DNA from: Sympetrum striolatum
Lineage: Eukaryota > Arthropoda > Insecta > Odonata > Libellulidae
DNA: 64,000 nucleotides
Direction: 5' to 3'
Assembly: GCA_947579665.1 (NCBI GenBank)
Contig: OX388343.1
Coordinates: forward strand, 93,786,254-93,850,253
In this document: positions 52,006 to 64,000 of the stretch, in pieces
Numbering within the stretch: position 1 is the stretch's first letter
How the letters are laid out: every line of letters starts with the position of its first letter
The notes under the pieces: model-generated
The model's input: the letters and a program-made list of their open reading frames with translations, nothing else
Database searches by the model: none
Told to the model about the DNA's origin: nothing
Translations under genes and position numbers: made by a program

Positions 52006-55000
52006 CCCGCATCTGTGCCTTGGATCATTAAATCCTGGTAATGCGTAGTTCGACGGATCTCTTGTGCAGGTTGCGGAGTAGTGACCGATGAGAACCGTAT
52101 GAATTTTAGTGCAGGAAATCACAATTATCGATAAATAAAAAAGGGATCTATTTTCTTTGATTTAGGCGTTCATCTGTTCTATATAACTAGTATCGTATAC
52201 CAATACTAATAGTATCGTAATTTGTAAAGAAATTAGTTGTTTGCCGTAAAGTGTGTAATTTATCGAGAAATATGTTTCTACCGAGGACTGTTACTTTAAT
52301 TTGAAAACGCTAAATAAATCCCATTCAACAAATCATGACACTCTCTTTAAACGCATTTGGTGTATAAGGGTAAAAATATGCCGTTGTTATCTTTAGGTAA
52401 AAATATTTAAGTGAAAGTAGTAAATAAATATAACTCAATTATAGCTTACATCGTAAGTTGAACTGGTCATATACAAGTAAGCGATAAGGCGGTCCTCATT
52501 AACTCTCCCAATGGTAATTAAAAATAAATAATACCATTTTTTTCATTCTTGGTTTTTTTACTCAATGTAAAACGTTTTTAACCAATACGAAATACGAATA
52601 CATGCACGAATAATGTCATCAGAGCATTATACATGTAGTGACAGACGTCATAATATTTCAAGCAACAACTCATACGGTGTCATCTTCCTCCACTTCGTTC
52701 CCTCATTAACACACCGTTCAAATCCTCCGAATTCCATTCCCACGCATAAAACCTCCGTCTCGCTCTTCCTTTCGGGCAGACTCATGACCAATGTCATTCC
52801 GCTCCCCAAGAGAAGGGTCGCTGCTTAAAAATTAACGATGCGACTCGGACGTATTAATCGAGGCGATAGTGCCTAGGGAACACGGATCCGTACAATGAGC
52901 CGTGTGTTTGACCACGGGCTAACAATTTGGATACGAGAGACACCCAGGAGAGGGGGAGGAGGCGCCTTACATCCGAGGCGTCTTGTGGTATGATGAATGG
53001 GGCCCCTGAGGATGGGGAGAGCGAGGTTGGGGTTGCGTCGAAGGTTGTTGGATTGTGTTGTTTCTTCGGTGGCTTAAGGAGGGGAGGCAATAATAGGGAC
53101 TTGGAAATATGCGAATGTTGGGCAGTAATTCGTCTGCTCCGGTAAGAAGGTGGAAAGATTGAGAGATGGGGCAATGGGATAGAGATGGAGGGGCGAATCC
53201 AGAAACCAGTTTCATCCTCTTTATTCGTGCCTCCCCTTCTTATCCTACGGAAGAGTCCCTACACCTCCAGTTTCTCATTCCACCTCCCGCTGCCAGCCCA
53301 GCCGCCTCTAACAATCTCCGACGACGCCTTCCACTCTTGGTTTAAAACATTCGATGAAAATGAATCTTCCGAAGACAAGTGATGTAAAGCGCGGCTCTAT
53401 CCACGAGGAATATTGCCGTTTTCGGTGTTGTCGGGTGTGGAGGCTCTTTTTACGTCATTGCCTTTTCAATTTATGCTCGTCCCCGTTGGATTATCCGGCT
53501 AAACGACGTGGGATTAAGAGTGGGAGGGAGAAGAAGAAAGATTCCTGATAACATTAGGCGGTTTGAAGAATTATGGAGGGAGGAAAGGGAGGCTGCAGAG
53601 AAAAGAAACTCGTGGTGATGCAAAGATAACGTATAATCAGTGACCGGTCGGCGGACGGATTACTAATGATGATGGTGCGATTAATGTAAGTGGCGCCCCC
53701 TTTTGGAATACCTGCTGAAGTTGATAAATCGAGATTATTGGAGATGAAAACGACCAAATCGTAAATACACGATGGCCTAATTGCAGCGGAAATTTATCGA
53801 TCACCAATGAAATTAATCACACATTACTTAACTTGCTCCATTATTTTAGCTTCATTTAAGGTGGGACGTCGGAAATATATAGACTTTCCAGTTTCTTTCA
53901 GCGAAAGCAAATAATGACTACTAATCATTCTTAATATATTTAATTCTCAGCATCCATTAGGAATGTATCGAAAAGCCGTAGAGGAAGGAGTGGTGGTTAC
54001 CCAGCATGATAAAGGAAGGGCAGCTAGTTAGTCAGGTTTCACAGATTTTCATACGTACTGCGTCTTCCATTATCATTTTCCGACCTAGTTGTGTCTGAGT
54101 ACATATCTCTGTGACTCTAACTTGTCACGTTCAAAGCAGAACTTGAAAGTATCCCTTAGGTCACTAAATTACAGTTTTTATCACTGCCAATTCTCGCGGC
54201 ATAAGCGTCACTTCCTACTTGCGCAAGTTAATGTCATCTCTCACCGTAATAATTACTGCTCGTATCCGTTACTTTGATCGTCAGCTTTCCCTTACGGATT
54301 AAATAATGTCACCTCATTTTTCCCTAACTTATCGTTGATTCTCAAGTACTTGTCGCAGCGATGTATGGCCGGAGGAAACGCAGCTCCCCCTCTTCTTTCC
54401 CCACTTCTCTCACCCTTTCGCCTCTAATCAGAGTTTCTTCCTTCCTTACCATCGAGTTACTGACTTTCTATAGCCTTGTAATTAGCGCTTTAAAGTGTTG
54501 GAAGCAATCAGTCGAGAATCGCTAGAAGTTTTTTCTCAGGGGTTCTCTTTCGTTTCATAGAGTCCCTCGCCTTCTTGGTTTCTCACTTTCTCCAAATGCT
54601 ATTAAGAATCTGCCATAAATGTATGCCTTAAGGTATGGATATGCGATCGACATGCCTTCGTAACTACAATTCAAGGAAAGAAATATTTTACCCGGGCAGA
54701 TAATTCTGGAGATTTTAACGCCTGGCATCCAACATCGTGTGAAATTTGAAAATATACGGATGTAACAGTGGTGATAGTCTTTTATCTTTACTGATTGCTT
54801 TCATCTTTTGTTTCCTCTGCTTAATCACTCTGTTTCATTCCCTTGTTTCCTCTCTCTGTCTTTCCGTTTCCTACCTTTCTCTCAATGTCTTCCTCGCTAA
54901 TCCTCTCACTTTTATAAATGCCTTCTTTTTCTCACGGATGTTTAAGACTTCATTCTGCGGACCGATTACATCACCGTCCTCCTGCGAGATTGTTTGATTT

Positions 55001-55269
55001 AAGGGGATTGTTCTCCTAATCTCATAAATTATACTCCGAGCTGAAAAATCCTTCCCTCAGAACAGTCTGATCGCACGCACTAATACAGATGTATTAATCG
55101 CTGGAATGGTGCTCGTCGCAATAAGTGAGCTAAGATTTTGAACAGTTTCCTTAATCCGTCTGCAAGTTGCATGATGAAACATCCCTTTAACTTCGTGTTT
55201 TCTTGGATTTGTGTTTTTTCTGTCGACAACCTCGGAAATAATTTTTCCCTCATCTTATTTCAAAAGAGA

Positions 55270-56030
55270 TTTAAAGATTAGTTTCCATGAGCAATCGAGT
55301 GCTCCGTAATTGCTCCCCCGTTCGAGGAAAATCTCTTCCGAATTGTTTAATTAATTTAATTCCTCGAAGTAATTTGTCGATGCTTGTCTCAAAGCAATTA
55401 GCGTGTTTCATTCATCTTTGCCTTGTTGAGACTGTTCCGAGGTCCAAATCGGATAAACGCTTCCCTTTCGATCGTGGGCAAAAATTACCTTCATGCCAAA
55501 ATATCCCCGGTTAGCAACGAAGCCTACGACGTTTAAGATAAGGCGTTTGCTGTGTAAAAATGTAATAACTGCGAGGGGAGCATAATGATCCAGATATTAA
55601 ATGAACGGACGATCGATCGATAGGAGGCGAGCTCTTTCCGCGATATAATTTCGCGTGTCACTTGATTTATATCCCCGTAATCACCCTCACTTACGCCGCT
55701 ATTCCAAACAACCATTTTAAAAAGAGAAAAAAAGAGATAACCGCTTTACCGACGGCGATTTCTCCTTCCTCTCGTAAGGACTTTCTCAATAAGGGTCGAA
55801 ATTATCGCTTCCTCTGCTTCACGCACGAATTACCCACATTGGGCAGGATAAACGCCGAAACATATTAATTTCAAGATGATAAGCCTCGCTTTTTTTAACA
55901 GAAAATAAAACGAAGTGGACGAAATGAGGGAACGTAATTTTTTTGCGTCGCCCTTGAAGTGAAGGAGGGATGAGGAAGATGTTTCTTTTTCGTCTCATTG
56001 GTTTCCTTCGATTTCTTGAGGTTAACAAAG
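55270..56030. promoter_or_regulatory. GC-richer unique island, candidate cis-regulatory module
   Basis: The sequence is of mixed composition with AATTGTTTAATTAATTTAATTCC (55341-55363), a cluster of ATTA cores, then CpG-rich DNA and CGATCGATCGATAGG. Frames of 60-75 codons lie on both strands with no family signature. Confidence 0.25.
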
Positions 56031-57336
56031 TAATAGCCGTATCGTGACTGCTATTTCCGGATGCTACTTTTAACTTCCTTTTTTGCCGAATAAAATTTAA
56101 AATCTCGAGGAGCTATTGCAAGAGTGTTCAAGAATCAATGATTCCGTATTTCCATTTCAGTAAGCATTATATATGAAGTATGCACATTATTATAGAATGC
56201 AGCATAAATATGGTTGCAAAACTTACCCTACTAACTAACTAATTGCTTTGACATTTTCTTATTGATTAAGCCCACAGAGACCAGAATAGAGTTTGTTATA
56301 CATACTCAGCCCTTTATTGACCTCTTAAAAATGGAAATAAGATAAAACCTCGACACAAACCTCCCCATTAACTAGGGTCGCACGGGACTTTCTAGTATTT
56401 TGAACTACTCATTATTCTTATGTTTTATTTAAATTTATATTCTATCTACAGTAGATGAAGTTTGTTTCACTGTTTTAATAGCAATTCGTAATAATTTCTT
56501 GTCATTCAATTTCCACTAAACATCTCATTTTAATATGTATTCTTCATTCGTGTATAAAATAAAAGTTTGAAACTATTCAAAATTTATCACAGTTAACAGT
56601 AAATGGAAAGAATCTATTTGGAATTTAATATATTATTTCTGCTATTTTTATCATAAAATTCTGAATAATAACAATAGATTTAGTATCCTCATCTTCTTTC
56701 ACTGACTCGCCTGATCGTTTACCATTTTGCATATCCGTAGCTCAACTCCTTTCCCATTTCCTTCTTCCGCCCTTAATCAAGTCCTCATCCGCGGATCCGA
56801 CCATCTTTAGAATCGAATCCTCGGCAATTTCTGCTCCCGTTTCGCCGAATCCTCGCAAGAATTCTCCGGAGTTGCAATTTGTTGCGGGATCCTCTCCCTC
56901 CATTTCCCCACGCGAGGAAAAAACCGGTTCCGATAAAAATAAAAACACGGCATTTTTTGCCTCGTGCATCACAATCTAGTTTGGCCTCGCATCAGTCATG
57001 CGATAGCAGCCCCTTAATGGTGCACACACGCACGCTCTTGTAAGCGACGCGATAATTCACTCATTTAAGAGAGGAGCGATCATTGCCTAGAGCAGTCCCG
57101 CGCTTTATTCTTTCTTTCCGAAGATAATGCGACTCCCAAACCATCGGCTCCCCCATCTCACACGCACGAATTCAGAGACATTATACGATTCCTCTCTCAT
57201 TTGCTCCGAGGAAAATATTTTTGCAATTATTCGGCTCTATATAAATAACAAGCACGAGAATCAATGCATCCTATTTGAACCATTATCTTTTAGTAACCAA
57301 TCTAATGTAGCCTATTTAAATCTCACTAAACCCGCC

Positions 57337-57530
57337 TCGGTGGGGTGGGGTGGGGTTAGAATGTTGGCGTTGCAACGCCAAGATCCGGGGTTCTAACCAT
57401 GGGTAGGGTATATTTGTTTGTGGTCGTAACTTAAGTAAGGTAAGCTGTATGAATGGTCCCTGAAAACAGCACTATAAATTTGCTATTATTGTTAATAGTG
57501 CATTGGTAAGTTAAATTCCTCTAGTTTTAC
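57337..57530 (+). mobile_element. tRNA-derived SINE, degenerate
   Basis: The 5' part reads as a tRNA-like head. A box-A-like GGTGGGGTGGGGTTAGAATG (57339-57358) is followed by an anticodon-arm-like TTGGCGTTGCAACGCCAA (57364-57381), then AGATCCGGGGTTCTAACC, where GGTTCTAACC (57389-57398) is one base from the RNA polymerase III B-box consensus. The order and spacing match many insect SINEs of the form TAGTGGTTAGAGCGTTGGC...GGTTCGAACC. The body continues to an AT-rich end with CTATTATTGTTAATAG near 57500. The acceptor stem does not pair, so this is not a tRNA gene. The right boundary is approximate. Confidence 0.65.
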
Positions 57531-60500
57531 AAAAAAACGTATTTCTAAGGATAATAAAAAGTAGTGACGAACAAGAGAAACTAGACTATAGAATACTCAT
57601 AATGTTTATTAAGTGGAAACAATTTTTTTCAGCAAAAACTAACTAACATTTTCAATGGGAAAAAGATAAATCTGAAGATCCGAAGACATGACATGATTTC
57701 ATGGATTTTCATCAATAATATTAACAATTTTAATGAGTTTAATTCTCACTTTATAAGTAAACTACTATGAACAAAAAGATTCCGTGACAAATGTTTCGAT
57801 TTATGTGATTTTTTTATTATTTTTACCTCCTATGTTTCTTTCTTGAGTTATTTTACTCTCGTCCGACATGTTATGTAATTCCTAATCGTTTTTCCACGTG
57901 ATTTACTTTTGCATAAATTTGTCAGTTCGTCATTTTTTTCTTCCCACACACGTGTAGCAATTCATACATGCACCTGTAAGCGATGCGACACGTATCTCAT
58001 TTTAAAAGATGAGCCACTGTGAGAACGCAATTGTCCCTCTCTTATATTCCTTAAAAGGATGCGGCGATTTGAAACCTTTTCCCGTTCGCTGATTTTTTAA
58101 TCAGTTTTCTCAGCATTAAAACATTCTTGGCTTGAAAGGAATCGGATTGTGTGGATTCAGGATGATCGGACGAGGGATGGACGGAGGGAGAAATACGTGC
58201 AGCGAACGAGGAAAGAGCAAAAGTGACCGGAAGTGTCCATGGGAAATTATCATGGCGGAGGAAAACGCCACATTTGCAAAATGAGGAAACAAAAATCGAA
58301 AGAATAAAAACAGCCCATGGACGATTATGGAGAATTACTTCCTACAGTTCAAAAAAATTAGTAATTCTTCGAGGTGACCCCCTTATTAAGCAATTATTTA
58401 AATAATCCCTTAATGTTTCCGAAAGGTAATCCAACCTTTTTCAGTAGAAGAGCATTAGTTGAAGCGAAGCAGTTTACGAACACAATTGTGTTGCCATCGC
58501 AAGTGAAGAGACGTAAGGACCTTCGAGCTTCTCAATTTACAAATTGTGATATTGAAAAGATAATTCGTCGGTTTTAACATTGCAGTAAGTAAATTACACT
58601 AAGTTATGGTATTCCTTTATTTCAGTTACACAGTTTCCGGAGTTCGCAATGTATTGGTCATTCTCAAACAAATCCGCTGGTTTTCAGATGTATTCTAATG
58701 ACGCTGATTAAGTCATTCATCTAGGTCAACATTATTAAATGCTATGAGAAGTCGCGTAGTCATTGTGCTCTACTTGCAGGGACCTTTTCAGTCTTAGCAT
58801 TCAGGAATGTTTTGACTAATGGTGAATGAGATGAGGATTTAACTTGCCTTTCTGCTGATATATTTTCCAAATATATTCTGCATGATGATGCTGTGATGTA
58901 TTTAGAATTCAGGAAAAAAATATTCATTTGGAATCAATCATGAAGTGATAGAATTCGAATATTAGGAATGAATTTTGATTCGGATTTATACGAGTATAGT
59001 CGTCGGATTCTCATTGGTTCAATGGAGATATTGTGAAAGTATCTTATGAGTAATGGAATTCTATACATTTACAGCTCCCAAATAAAATTAGTTGACAAAA
59101 TATTTCAATCTAGCTATGTGAAGGGCTATATCATATCAAGTTTAAGTGTAGGGAATTCTGTCGTGGTTAAATTAATAAATATTTTAATCACTCTGTACTC
59201 GTTGACGAATTTGTGCATTGTTCTCATAACTTTATCACTAAAGGGATGTAGAATGGCACACTGAAGTAGTGCGTGGGTGAGGATACATCACTTTAATGAT
59301 CTCGTGATCCATATTCCATTCGTTTCAAAGTCTTCGGTGTGAAAATGTACGGGCACGCGCTAACATGGCCATTTTTTACGGGAAACGGCCCAAAAATAAT
59401 GCGATCGTGAAAAGGGGAAACGGTTGAGTTGCGTGCTGCGGAGCGAATTGAAATGAACACATTGGAAAAAAATTCGGAGAGCGCTAGACTTGTGGCGATA
59501 CGATCTCGTGGACGGGATGAAAGGATCTATTATGGCCGTGCCTCCTAAGCGGTTGTTTTACGCGAAGGAAGCGTTGATGAATTATTTCGCGGGCGAATTC
59601 TCTTTTTCTTTTACCCGGGCTTCCTGCGGCTGCCTTAATTACTGTGTCAGCTTTCGTCAGAACTCATCAAATTACTCTCAAGTCCGGGAAATGAATGCGC
59701 GAATGAAAATGCACGCGGGACTGACAGTCTTTACGGGAGTAAGCGCGAAAGAGGTTGACCTCTTTAGTGAGTCTTTTTTATGCCTTGTTTTTTCTGTCCT
59801 TCCCACCTTCGATGAGTTTTTATTATAATTGCTCATATGAATCTAAATATGTTAAGAGCTCACAGTAAAATATATGCAGGTTTCAAGAACTTCGTGCTTT
59901 ATATGGTATCAAAAAGAAAATATTTTTAGCTGATACTCCGATGTATTTAAAACGCTTAATCACTGGTCTTGCTATCCTAATAATTTTTCGATTTACTTAA
60001 CAATCATTCAGTTTTAAATATTCTCGAAATTTGTGAAAATTTAATGCAATATGTTCGGGATGGATTAAGCTGAACCAACGACAGATGACTAGCCTACTGC
60101 ATTTGCCTTGCTCACTCGTGTTGCCTACCCTTGCCAAAGTCCTACTCAGCAAGTCAGCCTTGCTGTCGCTATTTGTCACTTCGTGCTGTTCTGCACAACT
60201 TATCTATAATTGCAGGCTGACATAGCAGAAAATGAATCTGTGGAAACTTCGAACTTCATATAAACTGATTTAAATATTTAAACCTCTGATTACCAGGACA
60301 AGTACATGTGCTTGTTGCGAGGTGGAGTTTTTAGGGTATGATTAGGAGACATCAATCTCAAGTGATACACGCAGGCTTAATAACGTGTTTATGCATCTGG
60401 ACTTAGAAATCGTTCTTTTTAATCTTGTACCTGCAAAAACATTGCGCAATTGCTAAGTACAAACGATTTAAGTGAAGTAGTTATCAATCAGGTAAATGTG

Positions 60501-61911
60501 TACCTAAAATCTCGCAATTCTGGATATTGCCTAAATTTCCGTTTGAGGATTTTGGTTTGAATTGGTAGAAATCCTATCGAAATATCTGCAAATTTGGATA
60601 GTATCCGGCGAAATTGAATTAGGAATATTTTTTATAAATGATTATTCAGTTATCTTAATATTTACCTATATGTTATATATCCCATATTTAAAAAAAAATT
60701 TAGAAGTTCTTTGGACACTTTTCTCAAGAATAAATTGATTGTGATTGTGAATTTTCATAATTATACATTATTTTCTTTTTGTATCGTTTATTCATCCTGA
60801 TTAATTTTTTCATAGTATTTTTTGAGTAATTTCTTGGTGGATATTTTGATCGTTACTTCAAAAAGTTATTCATTCCGCATTGGACACGCGACGGGATCGA
60901 ATACGGAAATAAACTGAGCAAAGCATGCACCCCTTCTGCACACCGAAAGACAGCTGTCAGGTTGTGTACTACATATGGATTTTAAGTATGTTTGGTAATC
61001 CGGAACTCATTACCGCTGGCTCTTTTAAGTTATTTTACTCACTCCGTTGTTTCATATTTTCACGTTTTTCCCATTCGGCCTAACCGAACTTCCTTCGGAC
61101 GAATATCCATCTTCATCGCTTGTTGTTTCTTACACCTCCGCTTCCTTTAATTTGTTCCCCGCCCCACCCTCTCCAGCTCACGATCCCTGTATAAACCTCT
61201 TCTTCCACTCGCAAGTGCTCGTAATTTGAGGACGATCATTAAGAGTCGGGGATACTATATGGCCGTAATTAAATTCGCATTAGCCGACTGTTAAAGTGAT
61301 GAGGCAGGAAGGAGTAAATAATGAGAGGAAGGGGAGAGAGGCAGAGTGGAGGGAGGGAAGTATGATCATCTGCTGCCCCTTTACGAAAAGTGTACCATAA
61401 CATTATATCGAGGCAAAAAGCGGGCTTTCTCCCGTTTTCTTGTCATTTCCGTATCGTTTAAAGGACATCAAGAATAGATCATCGTGGCTTTTTGATCAGG
61501 CGTGGTTAATGATCCGGTTTTTAAGGACGATGATTTTTGAGCGTCTTAGAAGGAAATGCATCGTTGGGTTGGGGAAGTTATGATTTCGATGACAGGTGAC
61601 GCTGAGACGCCGAGACAGCCGCCTCTCTTTTGTTCTCGGAGAGGAAATATTAATCACCGCCACAGAAAGTATTGTGAGACTTGAATATATACCTGGAGGT
61701 TCTATGATGATTTTAATTCACAATGCACAATTCCTCATCATTTCGGAAAATTGATTTGTCTTTCTGCACCCACAGTATCTTATAGTACATTACTACTGGT
61801 AAGGATACCAAATCTAATTCTCCCATTTTGTTCTCTAATCCAACTACAACTTCATACATTGATATCATTACCTTCTGATTGTTCTTTTTACCTTTCTAAG
61901 CCTCTCTATTT
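57531..61911. other. non-coding stretch
   Basis: AT-rich DNA with the island at 59330-59830. Nothing else was recognised. Confidence 0.45.
59330..59830. promoter_or_regulatory. GC/CpG-richer unique island, candidate cis-regulatory module
   Basis: CpG-rich words (GGGCACGCGCTAACATGGCC, GCGATCGTG, GGGCGAATTC) surround a 112-codon plus-strand frame (59490-59828). That frame lacks a recognisable domain and is flanked by no clear splice sites, so I do not call it a gene. Confidence 0.25.
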
Positions 61912-62285
61912 GAGTCATTTGAAATTTGGACTTACCGCAGGATGCTTAAAATATCATGGACAGAAGTAGTGAGTAATGAAGAAGTACACAAAAGAATAGG
62001 AAAACAGCAAGAACTTTTATTAAGAAGAAGAAAGCGACATATCTAGGGTAAATCCTGCGGAACACAAAATATTATCTCCTACAGTTGATAATTGAAGGAA
62101 AAATTGAAGGTAAAAGAGGAACACGACGGAGAAGAACATCTTGGATGGACAATATAAAACAATAGGCTGGATTTCCAACTGCTGACAGACTATTACACAC
62201 AGCAACCAGCAGGAACGAAATGCTACATGTGATCGCCAACATCTATCAATGGATAGGCAGAAGGAGAAGAGCCTATCTATTTTAA
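61912..62285 (+). pseudogene. decayed C-terminus of an RTE-like LINE reverse transcriptase ORF
   Basis: Conceptual translation gives the post-polymerase C-terminal region common to many insect LINE proteins, but in several frames. From 61912, one frame reads ESFEIWTYRRMLKISW and then TEVVSNEEVHKRIGKQQELL, followed by an arginine/lysine-rich stretch and a stop. A second frame, from 62079, reads LQLIIEGKIEGKRGTRRRRT, then SWMDNIKQ, a TAG stop, AGFPTADRLLHTATSRNEML and HVIANIYQW, ending at TAA 62285. At least one frameshift and one in-frame stop show that it is dead. Nothing of the polymerase core is seen upstream, so the copy is probably 5'-truncated, as is usual for LINEs. Assignment to the RTE group rests on remembered motif style and could be a related clade. 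Confidence 0.85.
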
Positions 62286-64000
62286 ATTTTAAGATAGTTT
62301 AACACCCCCACTATTGCGAACAGCTTATTGATATGTAGAACCATTTGAATTAAATGCTCCCGATTTCGTTATTTTGCAAAATGTACATTATCGATTTCAG
62401 AGGACATCTATTGTTTGGTTGCTTACTAAACTGTTTGCCTAACAACGTTTTTAGAAGTAAATAAACATGAGACGCAGAGAACCGACCCTTCCTCAAACAT
62501 GACGCGGTTCCAGATTGCCTTGTCCTCTGAGTGAGATGTTTTATAATTCTCCTGTCAAAGTCAAAACGGTAAAACGTGACTTAAGAACTAGAAGTAGTTT
62601 GAGATATATCATGGATAGTTTTAATTCTTAGAACTTCATCGCCATCTTTCGATTTCAGACTTAGTAAAAATGTTTAGGCTTGGTAAAGTCATTGATACAT
62701 TTTCACGGAGTTGAGTTAATTCATAAATATAACATTTGATTTAACGATATAGGTAGAGATTGTACATTTTGATTCATTTCAAGTAAATAACTAAGCTTGG
62801 TCTCATTAAAATAAAAGCTGAATGTTTTATCCATATTGAAATATAAGTTTCTCTGAAGAAATAATTAGTTGGATTTAACATTTTGCCTTTCACAAATATC
62901 TAAATTTGTTTAAATGTATGTCCTTTGCACTTTATCATTACTTCTTCGTTTGGATACTTTTCCGTGTTGGAAAAGGAGGGCATTCGTAACTTATTTTCTT
63001 CTTTTGGGTGAAACCTGATCGATTTTCTTAAAAGTAAATGACTCTTAAGCGTCTTTTCGAAATAATGTAAGCAATTTTTCGTAGAAACGGCATATTATCA
63101 TGTATAAATTGTAATGCGAGTCACAACACTCGCTCAAACTTTCTAATCGCGTGAAAGACTTTTCTTGTCAGAAGGACCATTTTTGACGATTTCCCTTAAA
63201 TTATCGTGAAAACACATAGTAGCTGTCCTGAAAAACAGTTGATGTCATAATGATTGACGCTCGGTTTCAGCTTATATTTGGATTTTTACCTCGTGCGTTC
63301 CTGTATTTTAAAACAGCAGTTATCCAATGCTACCGTAGGAAGCTTGGCGGTCCACACTGAAAATATTAAGGTACCTTTAATGTTAAGTAAGGCCCTTTAT
63401 AATAATAAGTATAAACCACATTAGATAAACATCTCTTTCGATAGATTTAAAATTATATAATGGGTCTTGGTTTTACCGTTTCAGAAATCATCATAATGGG
63501 GATTGGCGTTAGCAATATTTTGCTAAAATACTAATATAATGAAACTCTCAAAACTTTCATTACAAAAACCATTTACCTTCTTGCATCCTCCATTAATAGT
63601 AGCTATTTTAATGAGTATTCATATATTTAAAAATCGCTTGAATAAAAAATATCCTTTATAAAATCGATCCGTTTATGAAGCTTGGAACTAAAATATTTCT
63701 TTATCGTATAAACTGAATGGAAACTCACAGATAAGGTTCGGTGTGCACGTGTTGGTGTATCGTTGGTAGCCAAAGCACAGTACATGAGATGAGGTTGAGG
63801 CTGTAGGTAATAGCAGACACGGAAAGGATATCAAGCTATTCACCTCGAGCAGTGCATTCCTCCACTACATTCTCATCGGAAGAAAATTGGACAATCAACT
63901 AGAAAATCACATAAAAGCATGAAATTACGAGGAAACTTTCGATGCATTCTTGTATATCGACACGAATTGCATGGACATACGCGAACAATTCTTATATACT
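62286..64000. other. non-coding stretch
   Basis: AT-rich unique DNA after the LINE remnant. No reading frame of note, RNA gene or repeat was recognised. Confidence 0.5.

Larger units (their letters stand above)
47944..57336. other. non-coding stretch
   Basis: Mixed-composition patches occur at 47980-48660, 50560-51010, 52680-53560, 55270-56030 and 56720-57120, separated by AT-rich DNA. Reading frames of 60-106 codons occur on both strands, as expected in such patches, with no domain signatures. Confidence 0.45.

Noticed and set aside
52854..53215. Overlapping frames on both strands near 53 kb
   Set aside because: They are mutually overlapping and low-complexity, with serine/proline bias and no splice or domain support.
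1..64000. CRISPR array, rRNA, operon or phage-like organisation
   Set aside because: No regularly spaced direct repeats, no rRNA words and no dense reading frames; the window is eukaryotic in character.

Overview
This window looks like a piece of a large, AT-rich arthropod (most likely insect) nuclear genome. The reasons are a spliced homeobox exon of the ems/E5/Emx family, decayed LINE retrotransposons with (TTA)n tails, a tRNA-like SINE, fold-back elements, and long stretches with no credible open reading frame. I see no bacterial-style operons, ribosome binding sites, CRISPR arrays or rRNA genes. The species cannot be named from the sequence.

Only one protein-coding segment can be defended: a 173-bp internal exon on the minus strand (22811-22983). 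It encodes homeodomain residues 1-44 of an empty spiracles/E5 (vertebrate Emx) type protein. A strong polypyrimidine-AG acceptor lies upstream and a CAG|GTGAGG donor lies at the homeodomain 44/45 position used by Emx-family genes. The partner exons (N-terminal region; the rest of helix 3 with W48, F49 and N51) were not found by eye. If they exist, the upstream intron runs past 41 kb toward the right edge and the downstream intron past 22 kb toward the left edge, so most of the window would be intron or flank of this one gene.

Layout: 1-22.8 kb is non-coding, with pyrimidine and GA-rich tracts, a G-run cluster (14.27 kb), a dispersed repeat (18.05 kb), and a TACTTTATCTTTATA minisatellite interrupted by a hairpin insert (19.26-19.63 kb). 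The homeobox exon follows at 22.8-23.0 kb. From 23 to 64 kb the sequence is non-coding with scattered transposon debris: a second dispersed-repeat copy (33.34 kb), two LINE 3' ends facing tail to tail (35.46-36.00 and 36.88-37.68 kb), a near-perfect 40-bp inverted-repeat element (39.11-39.28 kb), a LINE RNase H remnant (47.65-47.94 kb), a tRNA-like SINE (57.34-57.53 kb) and an RTE-like LINE C-terminus (61.91-62.29 kb).

Between the repeats lie unique, GC- and CpG-richer islands of a few hundred bases (about 4.2, 11, 31.4, 42, 44, 50.8, 55.5 and 59.5 kb). They lack protein signatures and are candidate cis-regulatory modules of the homeobox gene. That role is inference: it rests on context, not on an alignment.
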